Positions 8,600-16,380 of a stretch of DNA of 64,000 bases are shown in pieces. Each line of letters begins with the position of its first letter. The stretch's first letter is position 1. This DNA comes from Holdemania massiliensis AP2. GTDB lineage: Bacteria; Bacillota_I; Bacilli_A; Erysipelotrichales; Erysipelotrichaceae. Below the pieces are notes generated by a model. The model was not told where the DNA came from. It saw nothing but the letters and a program-made list of their open reading frames with translations, and did no database searches. The position numbers and the translations under genes are program-made. The stretch is from assembly GCF_000327285.1 (NCBI RefSeq), contig NZ_HE998568.1, forward strand, positions 198,880 through 262,879. The letters are read 5' to 3'.

Positions 8600-8630
8600 A
8601 TTGCGGGAATTTGAAAAAAGCCCCGCAGAA
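8600..8630 (-). promoter_or_regulatory. Hairpin in the pilin mRNA leader
   Basis: TGCGGG (8602-8607) pairs with CCCGCA (8622-8627) across an A/T-rich loop about 30 bp upstream of the pilin ribosome-binding site. The surrounding 8640-8840 stretch is very A/T-rich with no convincing ORF, and I could not pick a clear promoter for the pilus operon in it. Confidence 0.35.
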
Positions 8631-8841
8631 AATCAAAAAAAATTTAATTTTTTACTCATTTTCTCGTGAAGTTATGAAAAAAGTCATATTTTTTCAGAAA
8701 AACGGTTTTTTTTCTCAGTTTTGATCATTCACCGCAAAATATTTGAGCTCATTTTCACAAAAGCAAAGATCTTTATTTTTGGACCTAGGTCATAAATTTT
8801 TTGTTTTTTTTCAAATTCAGGACTTCATTTTTTTTAAATTA

Positions 8842-8850
8842 TGCTATAAT
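8842..8850 (+). promoter_or_regulatory. Extended -10 promoter for tRNA-Gly genes
   Basis: TGCTATAAT: a perfect TATAAT with the TGn extension, 24 bp before the first tRNA. No good -35 is present, as is common for extended -10 promoters. Confidence 0.65.
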
Positions 8851-8874
8851 AAATAAGCACTTAGAAATCAGTAT

Positions 8875-8948
8875 GCGGGTGTAGTTCAATGGCAGAACAC
8901 AACCTTCCCAAGGTTGCTACGGGAGTTCGATTCTCCTCACCCGCTCCA
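8875..8948 (+). tRNA. tRNA-Gly(CCC)
   Basis: Full cloverleaf: acceptor GCGGGTG pairs with CACCCGC, D arm GTTCAATGGCAGAAC, anticodon stem CAACC/GGTTG around TTCCCAA (anticodon CCC, reads GGG), T arm GGAGTTCGATTCTCC, encoded CCA. Forms a pair with the next tRNA. Confidence 0.95.
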
Positions 8949-8955
8949 TTGTTGT

Positions 8956-9029
8956 GCAGATGTAGTTCAATGGTAGAACGCGACCTTGCCAAGGTCGACA
9001 CGGCGGTTCAATTCCGCTCATCTGCTCCA
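8956..9029 (+). tRNA. tRNA-Gly(GCC)
   Basis: Full cloverleaf: acceptor GCAGATG/CATCTGC, anticodon stem CGACC/GGTCG around TTGCCAA (anticodon GCC, reads GGC/GGU), encoded CCA. It starts 8 bp after tRNA-Gly(CCC) and is probably cotranscribed with it. Confidence 0.95.
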
Positions 9030-9038
9030 TGACGATTT

Positions 9039-9063
9039 AAGCCCTTAGTAAAGGGCTTTTTTA
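9039..9063 (+). terminator. Terminator of the tRNA-Gly pair
   Basis: AAGCCCTT-AGTA-AAGGGCTT stem-loop (9039-9058) followed by TTTTTAT. Confidence 0.9.
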
Positions 9064-9323
9064 TATTATGCATTATACATATTTGTCGGCATTTCTGTCC
9101 TAGTTCCATTGTTATTGATGAAAACCTGACTTCCAGACTTCTTTATTTATCTGCTCCTTATCAGTCATTTCCAGGTATTAATAATTCTTCGACTGATCCA
9201 TTATTCATTATTTCTCCCCATGCTTCTTTCCTTAAATTAAGCCAGTTTTTGAAAACAAACGCATTATTTTTCATTCGGAATGGAAACTTTCATTTCTGTC
9301 ACATGGAAATTTTCTTAAAACTC
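9064..9323. other. Intergenic, nothing recognised
   Basis: A/T-rich spacer between the tRNA terminator and the promoter of the lysine-riboswitch transcript. I see no ORF with a ribosome-binding site and no structured element. Confidence 0.6.
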
Positions 9324-9352
9324 TTGACATTTCTTAAATAACGGATAGACTT
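9324..9352 (+). promoter_or_regulatory. Likely promoter of the riboswitch transcript
   Basis: A consensus -35 TTGACA at 9324-9329. The -10 is uncertain: TAGACT at 9346-9351 gives a 16-bp spacer. It lies about 25 bp before the conserved riboswitch core. Confidence 0.5.
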
Positions 9353-9371
9353 ATAGCATACAACAAAAACA

Positions 9372-9580
9372 TGTAGAGGTAGCGGTGCAGATGAGTAGAG
9401 AGAAGGAGCCGGCAGGCAATGATCTTTCCCGAAAGGCAACCACCGCCGAATAATCCGCTTTGGCAAAAGTTGGTTATGGGGCTGCAGGGAATACCCGCAG
9501 CACTCCTTCATTCAATGAAGAGGCGCTATTGCATAGATAACGGTGAATTTACCGCGTATGTAATAGTACGCGGTTTTTGT
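9372..9580 (+). promoter_or_regulatory. Lysine riboswitch (L box) with terminator
   Basis: Conserved lysine-aptamer blocks occur in the right order: TAGAGGTAGCGGTGCAGATG then AGTAG (from 9374), CCGAAAGG, CGCCGAA, and GGGGCTGCAGGGAATACCC with GCAGCACTCC. The last part closely resembles the P4 arm region of known lysine riboswitches. The expression platform ends in a strong terminator, ACCGCGTA / TACGCGGT plus TTTTTG (9551-9579), 30 bp before the next start codon. Known behaviour of the class: lysine binding favours the terminator, so the downstream gene is expressed when lysine is scarce. Confidence 0.85.
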
Positions 9581-9609
9581 TTGTCAGATTCATTTCTGAG
9601 GAGGAAAAA

Positions 9610-11247
9610 ATGATGAAGAAAATTCTTACCCTTCTGTGCGCTGTTATGCTGCTGCTTACCACAGCCTGTTCCACACAAAACTCGGCGCAGGGAAACCGTG
9701 ATCCAAAAGACGGTCTAGTCGTCGCCATCGGGGGTCAAATTACGACCTTAGATCCAGGATTAACCCAGGAAACTGTCAATGACTATGTTCTGCGGCATCT
9801 GACAGCCGGGTTGTTTCATCAAGATGATGACAACAATATCGTCTACGATTTATGTCAGGATTACACCGTATCTGAGGACGGATTGACTTATACCTTTACC
9901 TTAAGGGATGGTGTTGTCTGGAGTGATGGTCAGCCGCTGACTTCCGGAGATTTCAAATATGGAATTTTGCGTAACTTAACCTATGGTGCAGACAATTCCT
10001 GGTCTATTTACTATCCGATGACCTATTTGGCAGGTGCTGAAGAAATTGCTGGCAACATGGATCTGGATCCAACACAGATCGAAATCGAAGGTGTCAGCAC
10101 ACCGGATGATCAGACGTTGATTCTTACTTTGATCAAACCGTGCGCCTGGTTTCCACAAATGCTGACTAACTATGTCTGGCGTCCGCTGCGTTCCGATGTT
10201 GCTGATGCCCATGAATCGTTATGGGCCTTTAAGCCAGGTTATCCGACAGTCGGTCCTTATACTTTAGAAGAGTGCAACGAAAATGAAAAAGCCGTTGTGG
10301 TTAAGAATGAGAATTACTATAACGCTGAAAGCATCACCATGCCGCGCATTACATTCTTAGTAATGTCTGATTCTGATGCTCAGTCTCTGGCCTTTAAAAA
10401 CAAAGAAATTGACATGGCCCTCAACATTACCGCAACGATTGCTGAGGGTTATCCAAATGCAGATGAAATCTGGCAGATTCCGCAAATTTCCAGTTATTTC
10501 ATCGCTCTGAATTCTGGTTCCACCGGTCCTGATTATCTGAAAAATGTGGATGTTCGCCGAGCTTTAGCTCTGAGCATTGATAAGGAAGCCCTGGTCAGCG
10601 CGGTTGGCAGCGAAGAGTACTATCGTGTATTGCATGGTTATGTCCCTGTGGGCTTAGCCGGAGCAGAAGACGACTTCCGTCTGGAACAGGACGCAAAGGA
10701 AAAATATCTGGAATACAATCTTGAAGAAGCTAAGGCATTATTAGCCAAGGCTGGATATGATGAAAACAACCCGCTGAAAATTGTTTACAAATATTCGCAG
10801 AGCCAGCTGCATGCTGATGTAGCGCAAATTCTGCAGCAAATGTGGGGGAATGCCGGTATTGACTGCGAACTGCAGGTTGTTGAATCCGGCGTCTTCTACA
10901 ATCAGGTTGACAATGGTGATTTTGAAACATCACGCTATGGCTACAGTGCCGGCGATGATCCTTCGCAGTTTCTCAATCTGTGGACAACTGGACAGCAGAT
11001 CGTCGCTTCCGTTGATGATCCAGTTTATGACAAGATGGTCGATGAAGCCGGCTATCTTGCTGATCATGCAGAATACATGAATGCTCTGCATGCTGCGGAA
11101 CGCTATCTGATTGAAGAAAATGTTTATTTAATTCCATTGTTCAATTACAACACGCCGGCGCTGAAGAGTACGGCTATCCAAGGCGTTGAAATGTGGGGCC
11201 TGACACCATTCTACGGTCACTGTACAGTTCAATCAGAGGCTGCCTAA
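9610..11247 (+). CDS. Peptide-binding lipoprotein of an ABC transporter (SBP_bac_5 family), lysine-riboswitch controlled
   Basis: About 545 residues. The N-terminus KKILTLLCAVMLLLTTAC is a lipoprotein signal with the Cys at about residue 20. The rest is typical of OppA/DppA-type receptors: TLDPGLTQETVNDYVLRHLTAGLF, the TFTLRDGVVWSDGQPLT signature near residue 100, and VRRALALSIDKEAL around 320. The open frame runs to 9577, but ATG 9610 follows AGGAGG and the riboswitch terminator. No permease or ATPase gene follows, so it is an orphan receptor that must use components encoded elsewhere. The riboswitch implies a role in taking up lysine-containing peptides; specificity cannot be read from sequence. 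Confidence 0.93.
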   Translation: MMKKILTLLCAVMLLLTTACSTQNSAQGNRDPKDGLVVAIGGQITTLDPGLTQETVNDYVLRHLTAGLFHQDDDNNIVYDLCQDYTVSEDGLTYTFTLRDGVVWSDGQPLTSGDFKYGILRNLTYGADNSWSIYYPMTYLAGAEEIAGNMDLDPTQIEIEGVSTPDDQTLILTLIKPCAWFPQMLTNYVWRPLRSDVADAHESLWAFKPGYPTVGPYTLEECNENEKAVVVKNENYYNAESITMPRITFLVMSDSDAQSLAFKNKEIDMALNITATIAEGYPNADEIWQIPQISSYFIALNSGSTGPDYLKNVDVRRALALSIDKEALVSAVGSEEYYRVLHGYVPVGLAGAEDDFRLEQDAKEKYLEYNLEEAKALLAKAGYDENNPLKIVYKYSQSQLHADVAQILQQMWGNAGIDCELQVVESGVFYNQVDNGDFETSRYGYSAGDDPSQFLNLWTTGQQIVASVDDPVYDKMVDEAGYLADHAEYMNALHAAERYLIEENVYLIPLFNYNTPALKSTAIQGVEMWGLTPFYGHCTVQSEAA

Positions 11248-11265
11248 ACAAGCTTATTCTAAAAA

Positions 11266-11308
11266 AGTCTGAAAGAGTTATTCATCGTAATGCTTTCAGC
11301 TTTTTCTT
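11266..11308 (+). terminator. Probable terminator of the peptide-binding gene
   Basis: CTGAAAG (11269-11275) pairs with CTTTCAG (11293-11299) across a 17-base loop, followed by CTTTTTCTTTG. Confidence 0.6.
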
Positions 11309-11376
11309 TGTTTTTCTTTTAAGCGTTTTCTTTCATTGTCTTTAAATTGATCTTAGCCTTCTTTATCCATTTTTAA

Positions 11377-11385
11377 TGTTATAAT
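11377..11385 (+). promoter_or_regulatory. Extended -10 promoter for the HAD gene
   Basis: TGTTATAAT, 30 bp upstream of the ATG at 11416; no clear -35. Confidence 0.6.
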
Positions 11386-11415
11386 GAACATGGAATCCAA
11401 AGGGAGGAAATACTC

Positions 11416-12183
11416 ATGAAGGTATTGGCAATTGATCTCGATCAAACTCTGCTTCATACAGACAAAACAATTTCTAAGGCAACGCAGGATGTATTCCATC
11501 AGCTGAAAACAAAGACCGACCACAAAGTCATCATCGCGACTGGCCGGGCTCTGTCGCGGGCTGAAGAATATATGGAAGCTGTTGAAGCGGATGGCATTAT
11601 TTCATTAAATGGAGCGAAAACAATATATCACACTCAGACGCTCAGTGAATATGGCGTAGATCCGGATAACGCTGAACGATTAATCCGCCTATTATTAGCT
11701 TTGCCTGACACTTATGTTAACGTCACATATCCGGATGTTATTCTGACCAATAACCGCAGTTTGGTTACAGGGGATCATGTCCATGAATATACGGATTATG
11801 CTGCCATCGAACCCTTTGAAATTGCCAAAATCTCAGTTGTCAGTCAGCATCCGGAATTAATCCGTCAATTAGACCTTGACGCTTATCATTGCAAGCTAGT
11901 TGACAATGCCAAGGATCCGAATTATTTTGCGATTCTGAATAATAAAGTTTCCAAACTGACCGGTCTTCGTGACCTGTGCCGCCATTTGGACATATCATTA
12001 TCTGAAGTTATCGCTTTTGGCGATGATTACAATGATCTGGATATTCTTAAAGCTGCCGGCTGGGCAGTTGTGATGGATAATGCCTCGGATGATTTAAAGC
12101 TTTATGCCGACGATCTTGCCCTTTCCAACGATAAAGATGGGGTTGCAGATTGGGTTCTCAATCATCTATTGATTTCTGACTGA
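11416..12183 (+). CDS. Cof-type HAD-superfamily phosphatase
   Basis: 255 residues. Motif I AIDLDQTLLHTD has the catalytic DxD pair (Asp7, Asp9), motif II is IATGR, and motif IV is FGDDYNDLDIL. The large cap between motifs II and III (type IIB) and the length mark it as a Cof/YidA-like sugar-phosphate or nucleotide phosphatase; the substrate cannot be told. Good ribosome-binding site (GGGAGGA) and its own promoter; monocistronic, closed by a terminator. Confidence 0.93.
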   Translation: MKVLAIDLDQTLLHTDKTISKATQDVFHQLKTKTDHKVIIATGRALSRAEEYMEAVEADGIISLNGAKTIYHTQTLSEYGVDPDNAERLIRLLLALPDTYVNVTYPDVILTNNRSLVTGDHVHEYTDYAAIEPFEIAKISVVSQHPELIRQLDLDAYHCKLVDNAKDPNYFAILNNKVSKLTGLRDLCRHLDISLSEVIAFGDDYNDLDILKAAGWAVVMDNASDDLKLYADDLALSNDKDGVADWVLNHLLISD

Positions 12184-12278
12184 AAGACGGAATGGAATTA
12201 AAGCTCCACTCAACCTGATTATCCGACCAAGCTTATTTCTGCCAGAATCCATCTGAAACGCCTAAATAAACATGAAGA

Positions 12279-12332
12279 AAACTCTTCCCTGCTGATCTGT
12301 TTTTTCGATCAGATTTTAAGGAAGAGTTTTTA
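12279..12332 (+). terminator. Terminator of the HAD gene
   Basis: AAACTCTTCC (12279-12288) pairs with GGAAGAGTTTT (12320-12330), with an inner GATCTG/CAGATT helix, then T residues. Confidence 0.8.
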
Positions 12333-12431
12333 TGAATCAATAGATTGGCAGGTTAACCGTGTCCTAAAATACTAAAAGCCTGTCACTGATTGCAGACTCT
12401 TTAAATGATTTCTTTTTTAATATCTTATTCC

Positions 12432-13094
12432 TTACTTTACGAATGTTAGGGTAAATCCATCATAGCCCTTGATTCCTACCGTTTGAATGGCTGTGGAATC
12501 TAAATGTTCACACGATCCTAAATCTTGAATATATTGTCTGACCCCCATCACTTTCGGATCTTTGTTTTCTGCGTTGCAAAGTTCTCCCTCTCGGATAACA
12601 TTATCTCCGAAGATAACGGTACCCGAATGACTCAGCTGCAAGCACAGACGTAAATAGAGCGGATTATTAGGCTTATCCGCATCAATAAAGATGAAATCAA
12701 AGGGTTCGACTTCTGCATCAATTAATTTCTGCAAGGATTGGGCTGCCGGTCCACAAATTAAATCCACACGATCCTGCAAACCTGTACAGAGAATATTCTT
12801 AGAAGCTAATTCGTATTTATCCAGTTCGCTCTCCAAACTGACAACAACTCCATCATCAGGAATCGCCTTCGCCATCCAGATTGTGCTGTATCCCGCAAGC
12901 GTCCCTAATTCCAAAACTTGTTTTGACTTACTCATTCTAATCAGAATAGATAAAAGCATTCCTTGAGTTTTTGACACTTCATGTTCCGGAAACTGATTCT
13001 TATGACTTTGTTCTAAAGCATTTTCCAAATCGGCATCCTCCTGAATCAGATGCTGGAAAAGAAACAAATCATTCTCAGTCCATTTTGCTTGCAT
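12432..13094 (-). CDS. SAM-dependent O-methyltransferase
   Basis: 220 residues, class I methyltransferase of the caffeoyl-CoA/catechol O-methyltransferase family (YrrM-like). The SAM motif is VLELGTLAGYSTIWMA (residues about 60-75), the acidic motif FDFIFIDADKPNNPLYL (about 133) supplies the metal-binding Asp pair, and IFGDNVIREGEL follows. Family knowledge: methylates small catechol-like or tRNA uridine substrates; which one is unclear here. Monocistronic on the minus strand. Confidence 0.9.
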   Translation of the reverse strand: MQAKWTENDLFLFQHLIQEDADLENALEQSHKNQFPEHEVSKTQGMLLSILIRMSKSKQVLELGTLAGYSTIWMAKAIPDDGVVVSLESELDKYELASKNILCTGLQDRVDLICGPAAQSLQKLIDAEVEPFDFIFIDADKPNNPLYLRLCLQLSHSGTVIFGDNVIREGELCNAENKDPKVMGVRQYIQDLGSCEHLDSTAIQTVGIKGYDGFTLTFVK

Positions 13095-13208
13095 AACCTG
13101 CCTCCTATATTCTTATCTTTTCTTTAAGAATACGCCTGATTAGAACAATCGTCAAATTCATAGATCTGCCAGCCGGTATTATAAAAGGGTAATGTTGGTC
13201 TATTCATT

Positions 13209-13250
13209 AAAAAAAATATCCGTAATCACGGTTTCCCGATCAGCGGATAT
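13209..13250 (-). terminator. Terminator of tRNA-Ala
   Basis: ATATCCG (13216-13222) pairs with CGGATAT (13244-13250); on the minus strand this is followed by a T run. Confidence 0.75.
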
Positions 13251-13264
13251 CCTTATTTTTCAAA

Positions 13265-13340
13265 TGGTGGAGCTGATCGGGCTCGAACCGACTACCTCTA
13301 CACTGCCAGTGTAGCGCTCTCCCAGGTGAGCTACAACCCC
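13265..13340 (-). tRNA. tRNA-Ala(GGC)
   Basis: On the minus strand: acceptor GGGGTTG/CAGCTCC with the G3-U70 identity pair, D arm GCTCACCTGGGAGAGC, anticodon stem CTACA/TGTAG around CTGGCAG (GGC), T arm GTCGGTTCGAGCCCGAT, encoded CCA. The acceptor stem is the same as that of the tmRNA at 24.4 kb. Confidence 0.95.
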
Positions 13341-13351
13341 ATTGCTTATAA

Positions 13352-13380
13352 ATATTAACAAATTGAAAGAAAGATTTCAA
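13352..13380 (-). promoter_or_regulatory. Promoter of tRNA-Ala
   Basis: Minus strand TTGAAA, 17-bp spacer, TAATAT, with the tRNA starting 12 bp downstream. Confidence 0.7.
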
Positions 13381-13640
13381 GTCCTAATCATAAAAAGAAT
13401 ACGATCCAGCGAATTTTATTACTCCCACTTTTTGCGGTTTTCTACGAACACCGATTCCAGTTTTAAATACTTTTCTGTGAAACCAAAACTCTAGTCTTAT
13501 AAACTTAAAGTCTTAAAACCGATAAGCTTTATTTTTTTTCAACTTCGACGTACCATAAGCGTTCACAAATATTTTTATTACTCGATACCTTCCACGCACG
13601 ACTCACACCCTATTTTTCCTGTCCTTGTTGGCGGATTTCC
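13381..13640. other. Intergenic, nothing recognised
   Basis: A/T-rich spacer between tRNA-Ala and the next HAD gene; no ORF with a ribosome-binding site and no clear structure. Confidence 0.5.
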
Positions 13641-14471
13641 TCACCAGCCGCGGGGCTTTAAAAAATGCTTTTCCATATATTCCGCAAAACCGTCTTCATC
13701 ATTTGTCAATTCGGTTATATCATCCGCAATGGCTTTCGTATCTTCACTACCATTGGCCATACATACGCCCCAGCCGCTGCATTCCAACATTTCGTTGTCA
13801 TTACTCATATCGCCAAATGAAATTACTTGTTCTAACGGCAGCTTGTTCATTTCACAGAAGGCTTTCAATGCCACAGCTTTAGAAACACGCTGATCTGTGA
13901 ATTCCAACATGGTCGTCTGAGTTTTAAATGCCTTGAAATGAGGAGAAGGGTGCTGCCTGACATAATCCTCGATCCCTTCCATTTCTTCCTCAGTCGTCCG
14001 AAACATAATCTTTGCATTTTCTTCTGCATAAAACTCAGAAAGATCATCAACAACAAGAATATCAGTGCGATTTTTCTTAGATGAACGCTCTGTCGCCTCA
14101 TCCACGCGCAGACACATCATTTTATCTTTTACGTACATGAACGGATTTAAGTTGAACGGAGCCATCAATTCCAAGATTTCCCGAATCCATTCTTTTTTCA
14201 GCTTGTAATAATCAAAGCGCTTCTGATGAATCCCATCCCACAATTCAGATCCATTCATACCGATCAGAACTTCAAAATCAAAATCAAAGCCCCAATCTCT
14301 CGCCTGCTTATGCAGCTGCTGATCAATGGAACGTCCCGAGGCAATTCCAAAATATACACCATGGGCATGAAGTCGGCGAATGACATCCATCGCATGTTCT
14401 GTTAAAATTCGATTCGAAGTAATCAAGGTGCTGTCTATGTCACAAATCACCAGATGAAAATCCTGTATCAT
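13641..14471 (-). CDS. Cof-type HAD-superfamily phosphatase
   Basis: 276 residues. Motif I is VICDIDSTLIT (DxDST), motif II IASGRS, motif III lysine near SKAVALKAF, motif IV SFGDMSNDNEML. It is a second type IIB HAD, not closely similar to the one at 11.4 kb (different motif I and cap). Substrate unknown. Own transcription unit on the minus strand. Confidence 0.92.
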   Translation of the reverse strand: MIQDFHLVICDIDSTLITSNRILTEHAMDVIRRLHAHGVYFGIASGRSIDQQLHKQARDWGFDFDFEVLIGMNGSELWDGIHQKRFDYYKLKKEWIREILELMAPFNLNPFMYVKDKMMCLRVDEATERSSKKNRTDILVVDDLSEFYAEENAKIMFRTTEEEMEGIEDYVRQHPSPHFKAFKTQTTMLEFTDQRVSKAVALKAFCEMNKLPLEQVISFGDMSNDNEMLECSGWGVCMANGSEDTKAIADDITELTNDEDGFAEYMEKHFLKPRGW

Positions 14472-14529
14472 TCAATGCCCCCCTAACTCTCATAAAAAAA
14501 CAACTTCCTTAACATTCTAGCAGAATTTT

Positions 14530-14572
14530 ATGAAAAATGTACAGGAATGACATCTTTCATGTTAATTCCTGC
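14530..14572 (-). terminator. Terminator after the 14.7 kb gene
   Basis: CAGGAATGACAT (14542-14553) pairs with ATGTTAATTCCTG (14560-14572) with a small bulge; A/T runs on both sides allow either direction. Confidence 0.6.
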
Positions 14573-14687
14573 CTTTTTTCTAATTCAAGGTCACATAACT
14601 GACCCTTGTCTTTTATAAAATTTCGGATTCTGTGACAAATCTGATCCTCAACTTTCCAAATAAGCTCAGACTGTCCGCATCCGCAGC

Positions 14688-15125
14688 TTATTCCATGCGG
14701 TGTTCTTCTTTCACTGATGGCGTAGATTTCATGTCAGAACATTCATTTAGAATCAAATCTTCAGCCAGAATCATTGCATCGATCTGTTTCTGTAATTGCT
14801 GATAGATTCTTGTGCTGACCTCATGCTTTTTCTGTCCGGCTTGACATTTATACTGAATGGACCGGATCGGCGCCAGGGTCTTTTCTAATTCCTCACAGAT
14901 AGGATTCGACGTTATGGTTTGCATAAAACCTCTAAAAGCAGCTTCCCTTTCGTTCATAGAGTCTGGTTTCTCATACAGCTTCCGCTCTATCAGAAACTCC
15001 GCAATCCGCAAAGCCTTAATTCGGTTCTTTAATAAACTATGCTGTGAAGTTCCTTCGGCAAACTTCGGCAGTATTTTTTCACACCTTCGGACAGCTGATG
15101 TTACTTCCTTCAGTGCGGCCTCCAA
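14688..15125 (-). CDS. Hypothetical helical protein, partner of the SAP-domain gene
   Basis: 145 residues, mostly charged and predicted helical (AVRRCEKILPKF, NRIKALRIAEFLIERKLYEK, YQQLQKQIDAMILAEDLI), with no signal peptide or membrane segment. No family recognised. The frame must start at TTG 15125; there is no ATG and no separate ribosome-binding site, only GAGGT at the end of the upstream gene 17 bp away, so translation is probably coupled to it. It is therefore likely expressed together with the SAP-domain protein and may act with it. Confidence 0.65.
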   Translation of the reverse strand: MEAALKEVTSAVRRCEKILPKFAEGTSQHSLLKNRIKALRIAEFLIERKLYEKPDSMNEREAAFRGFMQTITSNPICEELEKTLAPIRSIQYKCQAGQKKHEVSTRIYQQLQKQIDAMILAEDLILNECSDMKSTPSVKEEHRME

Positions 15126-15142
15126 TTTTATTTTTTTCTAAC

Positions 15143-15739
15143 TTAGACCTCATTCTGAAATTCCTCTAATGCTGTCAGATCCTGCTTTTCATAGCGATGA
15201 ATTCCAGGCTGTTCTTTTTTCCATTTCCAGCAGCAAATTGCTTCCTTCAAAGATCGGCCAGAATTATCCGCAAAAAAATCACGAATATAAGTGTTATACT
15301 CAAATTGTTGATCAATCGTGGTCTTCTTTGTTTTTTTCTCAATCAGGATCTGTGCATACGCCTGAAGGGCGTCGCCATAAGTCTGTCCTGAATGGGTTTT
15401 CAGCCATTTTTGAAACGCAACATTAAATGAGAATGACGAACCGATCTTCGATTTAAAAAATGCTCGGTGCTTTTCTGAACAGACAAACGGCGATTCAATC
15501 AGCGTAGTTTCAGTCAATTCTTCAAAATTTTTTTTTGCAGCGGACTTACTCGTGGTCAGAGCAGGAAGCGGTTTTCCTTCCAGGAAATGAGCAATTCTTT
15601 CAGTTATTTCGAGTTTACCGCCGGTTGCCGGCAAGCCATGATCACGGCAAAATTGGACTAATTCATCTTTCAAATAATAAAAACTTCTGAACGTTTCTGC
15701 ATCTAACGATCGTGTCAGAGCTGGTCTTTCCATCTTCAT
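15143..15739 (-). CDS. SAP-domain protein (DUF6434-like C-terminal part)
   Basis: 198 residues. Residues about 14-55 (FRSFYYLKDELVQFCRDHGLPATGGKLEITERIAHFL) match the helix-extended-loop-helix SAP fold used to bind nucleic acid. Residues about 90-185 (FKSKIGSSFSFNVAFQKWLKTHSGQTYGDALQAYAQI) resemble the DUF6434 region that commonly follows such SAP domains; I am fairly but not fully sure of that number. Upstream of the hypothetical gene at 14.7 kb, 17 bp away. Probably a cytoplasmic nucleic-acid-binding protein; role unknown. Confidence 0.75.
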   Translation of the reverse strand: MKMERPALTRSLDAETFRSFYYLKDELVQFCRDHGLPATGGKLEITERIAHFLEGKPLPALTTSKSAAKKNFEELTETTLIESPFVCSEKHRAFFKSKIGSSFSFNVAFQKWLKTHSGQTYGDALQAYAQILIEKKTKKTTIDQQFEYNTYIRDFFADNSGRSLKEAICCWKWKKEQPGIHRYEKQDLTALEEFQNEV

Positions 15740-15770
15740 TTCATCTCTTTCCCTTTACATACAGGCACTA

Positions 15771-15811
15771 AAAAAATCATCCTGCCAAGATTTGATAACC
15801 ATGCCAGGATG
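15771..15811 (-). terminator. Terminator of the small membrane gene
   Basis: CATCCTGCCA (15778-15787) pairs with TGCCAGGATG (15802-15811) with one mismatch, followed on the minus strand by a T run at 15771-15777. Confidence 0.8.
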
Positions 15812-15825
15812 TCTGTCAGCAGGTT

Positions 15826-15954
15826 TTATCCCAATTTCTTTTTTAAAATACGATAAATCATAATTAACAGAACAATGACAACGATATCCAAGGCATACTT
15901 TAAAATTATTTGGATCACTGCTGCAAACGATATCAAAAACTCCGTTAAGCCCAT
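15826..15954 (-). CDS. Unannotated 42-residue membrane protein
   Basis: ATG at 15954 to TAA at 15826: MGLTEFLISFAAVIQIILKY followed by ALDIVVIVLLIMIYRILKKKLG. One or two hydrophobic helices end in a basic KKK tail. It is too short for routine gene calling, but it is framed by a consensus promoter 45 bp upstream (TTGTAG-16-TATAAT), a GGGGA ribosome-binding stretch and an intrinsic terminator 14 bp after the stop. Size and topology are like type I toxins, phage-holin-like peptides or small membrane regulators; no family recognised and no antisense RNA seen. The same transcript could instead be a small RNA. Confidence 0.6.
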   Translation of the reverse strand: MGLTEFLISFAAVIQIILKYALDIVVIVLLIMIYRILKKKLG

Positions 15955-15998
15955 ATAACGATAATCCCCACTTTCTCTTTTATTCTTACTTTGTTAAC

Positions 15999-16026
15999 AT
16001 TATAACGAAAAAACGAAGTCCTACAA
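15999..16026 (-). promoter_or_regulatory. Promoter of the small membrane gene
   Basis: Minus strand TTGTAG (16021-16026), 16-bp spacer, TATAAT (15999-16004). Confidence 0.7.
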
Positions 16027-16045
16027 GCAAAGACGGCTGGATTTT

Positions 16046-16309
16046 TCAATTCTTCTTTTCTTTCAAACGATGGGCTGTAATAATCGTATAGCTGGAAGCA
16101 TTAATCGTGATCAAACAGCCTGCAGCTGCCGCATACCAGTTCTTCCCTTTGCGTGTGATCGTGGCCTGCACCGACTCGATATTAGTCCGGCACCAAGCTA
16201 CAACATCCTGATCCTGAATTTGGCAATTGCGGCGAATTCGTTCATTCCCAAGCTCTGTAGTATGCAGGCGATCCAAATTCTTCAATAGCTCATTGACATC
16301 CATTTTCAC
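16046..16309 (-). CDS. DUF3781-like small protein
   Basis: 87 residues. The opening LLKNLDRLHTTELGNERIRRN and the middle VVAWCRTNIESVQATITRKGKNWYA followed by INASSYTIITAHR fit the DUF3781 family, small cytoplasmic proteins of unknown function found in many Firmicutes. No signal or membrane segment. The length is near the family norm. It stands alone between the small membrane gene and the rRNA methyltransferase gene. Confidence 0.8.
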   Translation of the reverse strand: MKMDVNELLKNLDRLHTTELGNERIRRNCQIQDQDVVAWCRTNIESVQATITRKGKNWYAAAAGCLITINASSYTIITAHRLKEKKN

Positions 16310-16380
16310 GATTCTTCTCCTCCTATTTTAAGATCCTTAAGGCGTTCCATTTAAGTACAATTGTTCTTTTTCCCATTCGA

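Noticed and set aside
9419-9613. 64-codon ORF within the riboswitch region
   Set aside because: It lies across the conserved lysine aptamer and its terminator; no ribosome-binding site.
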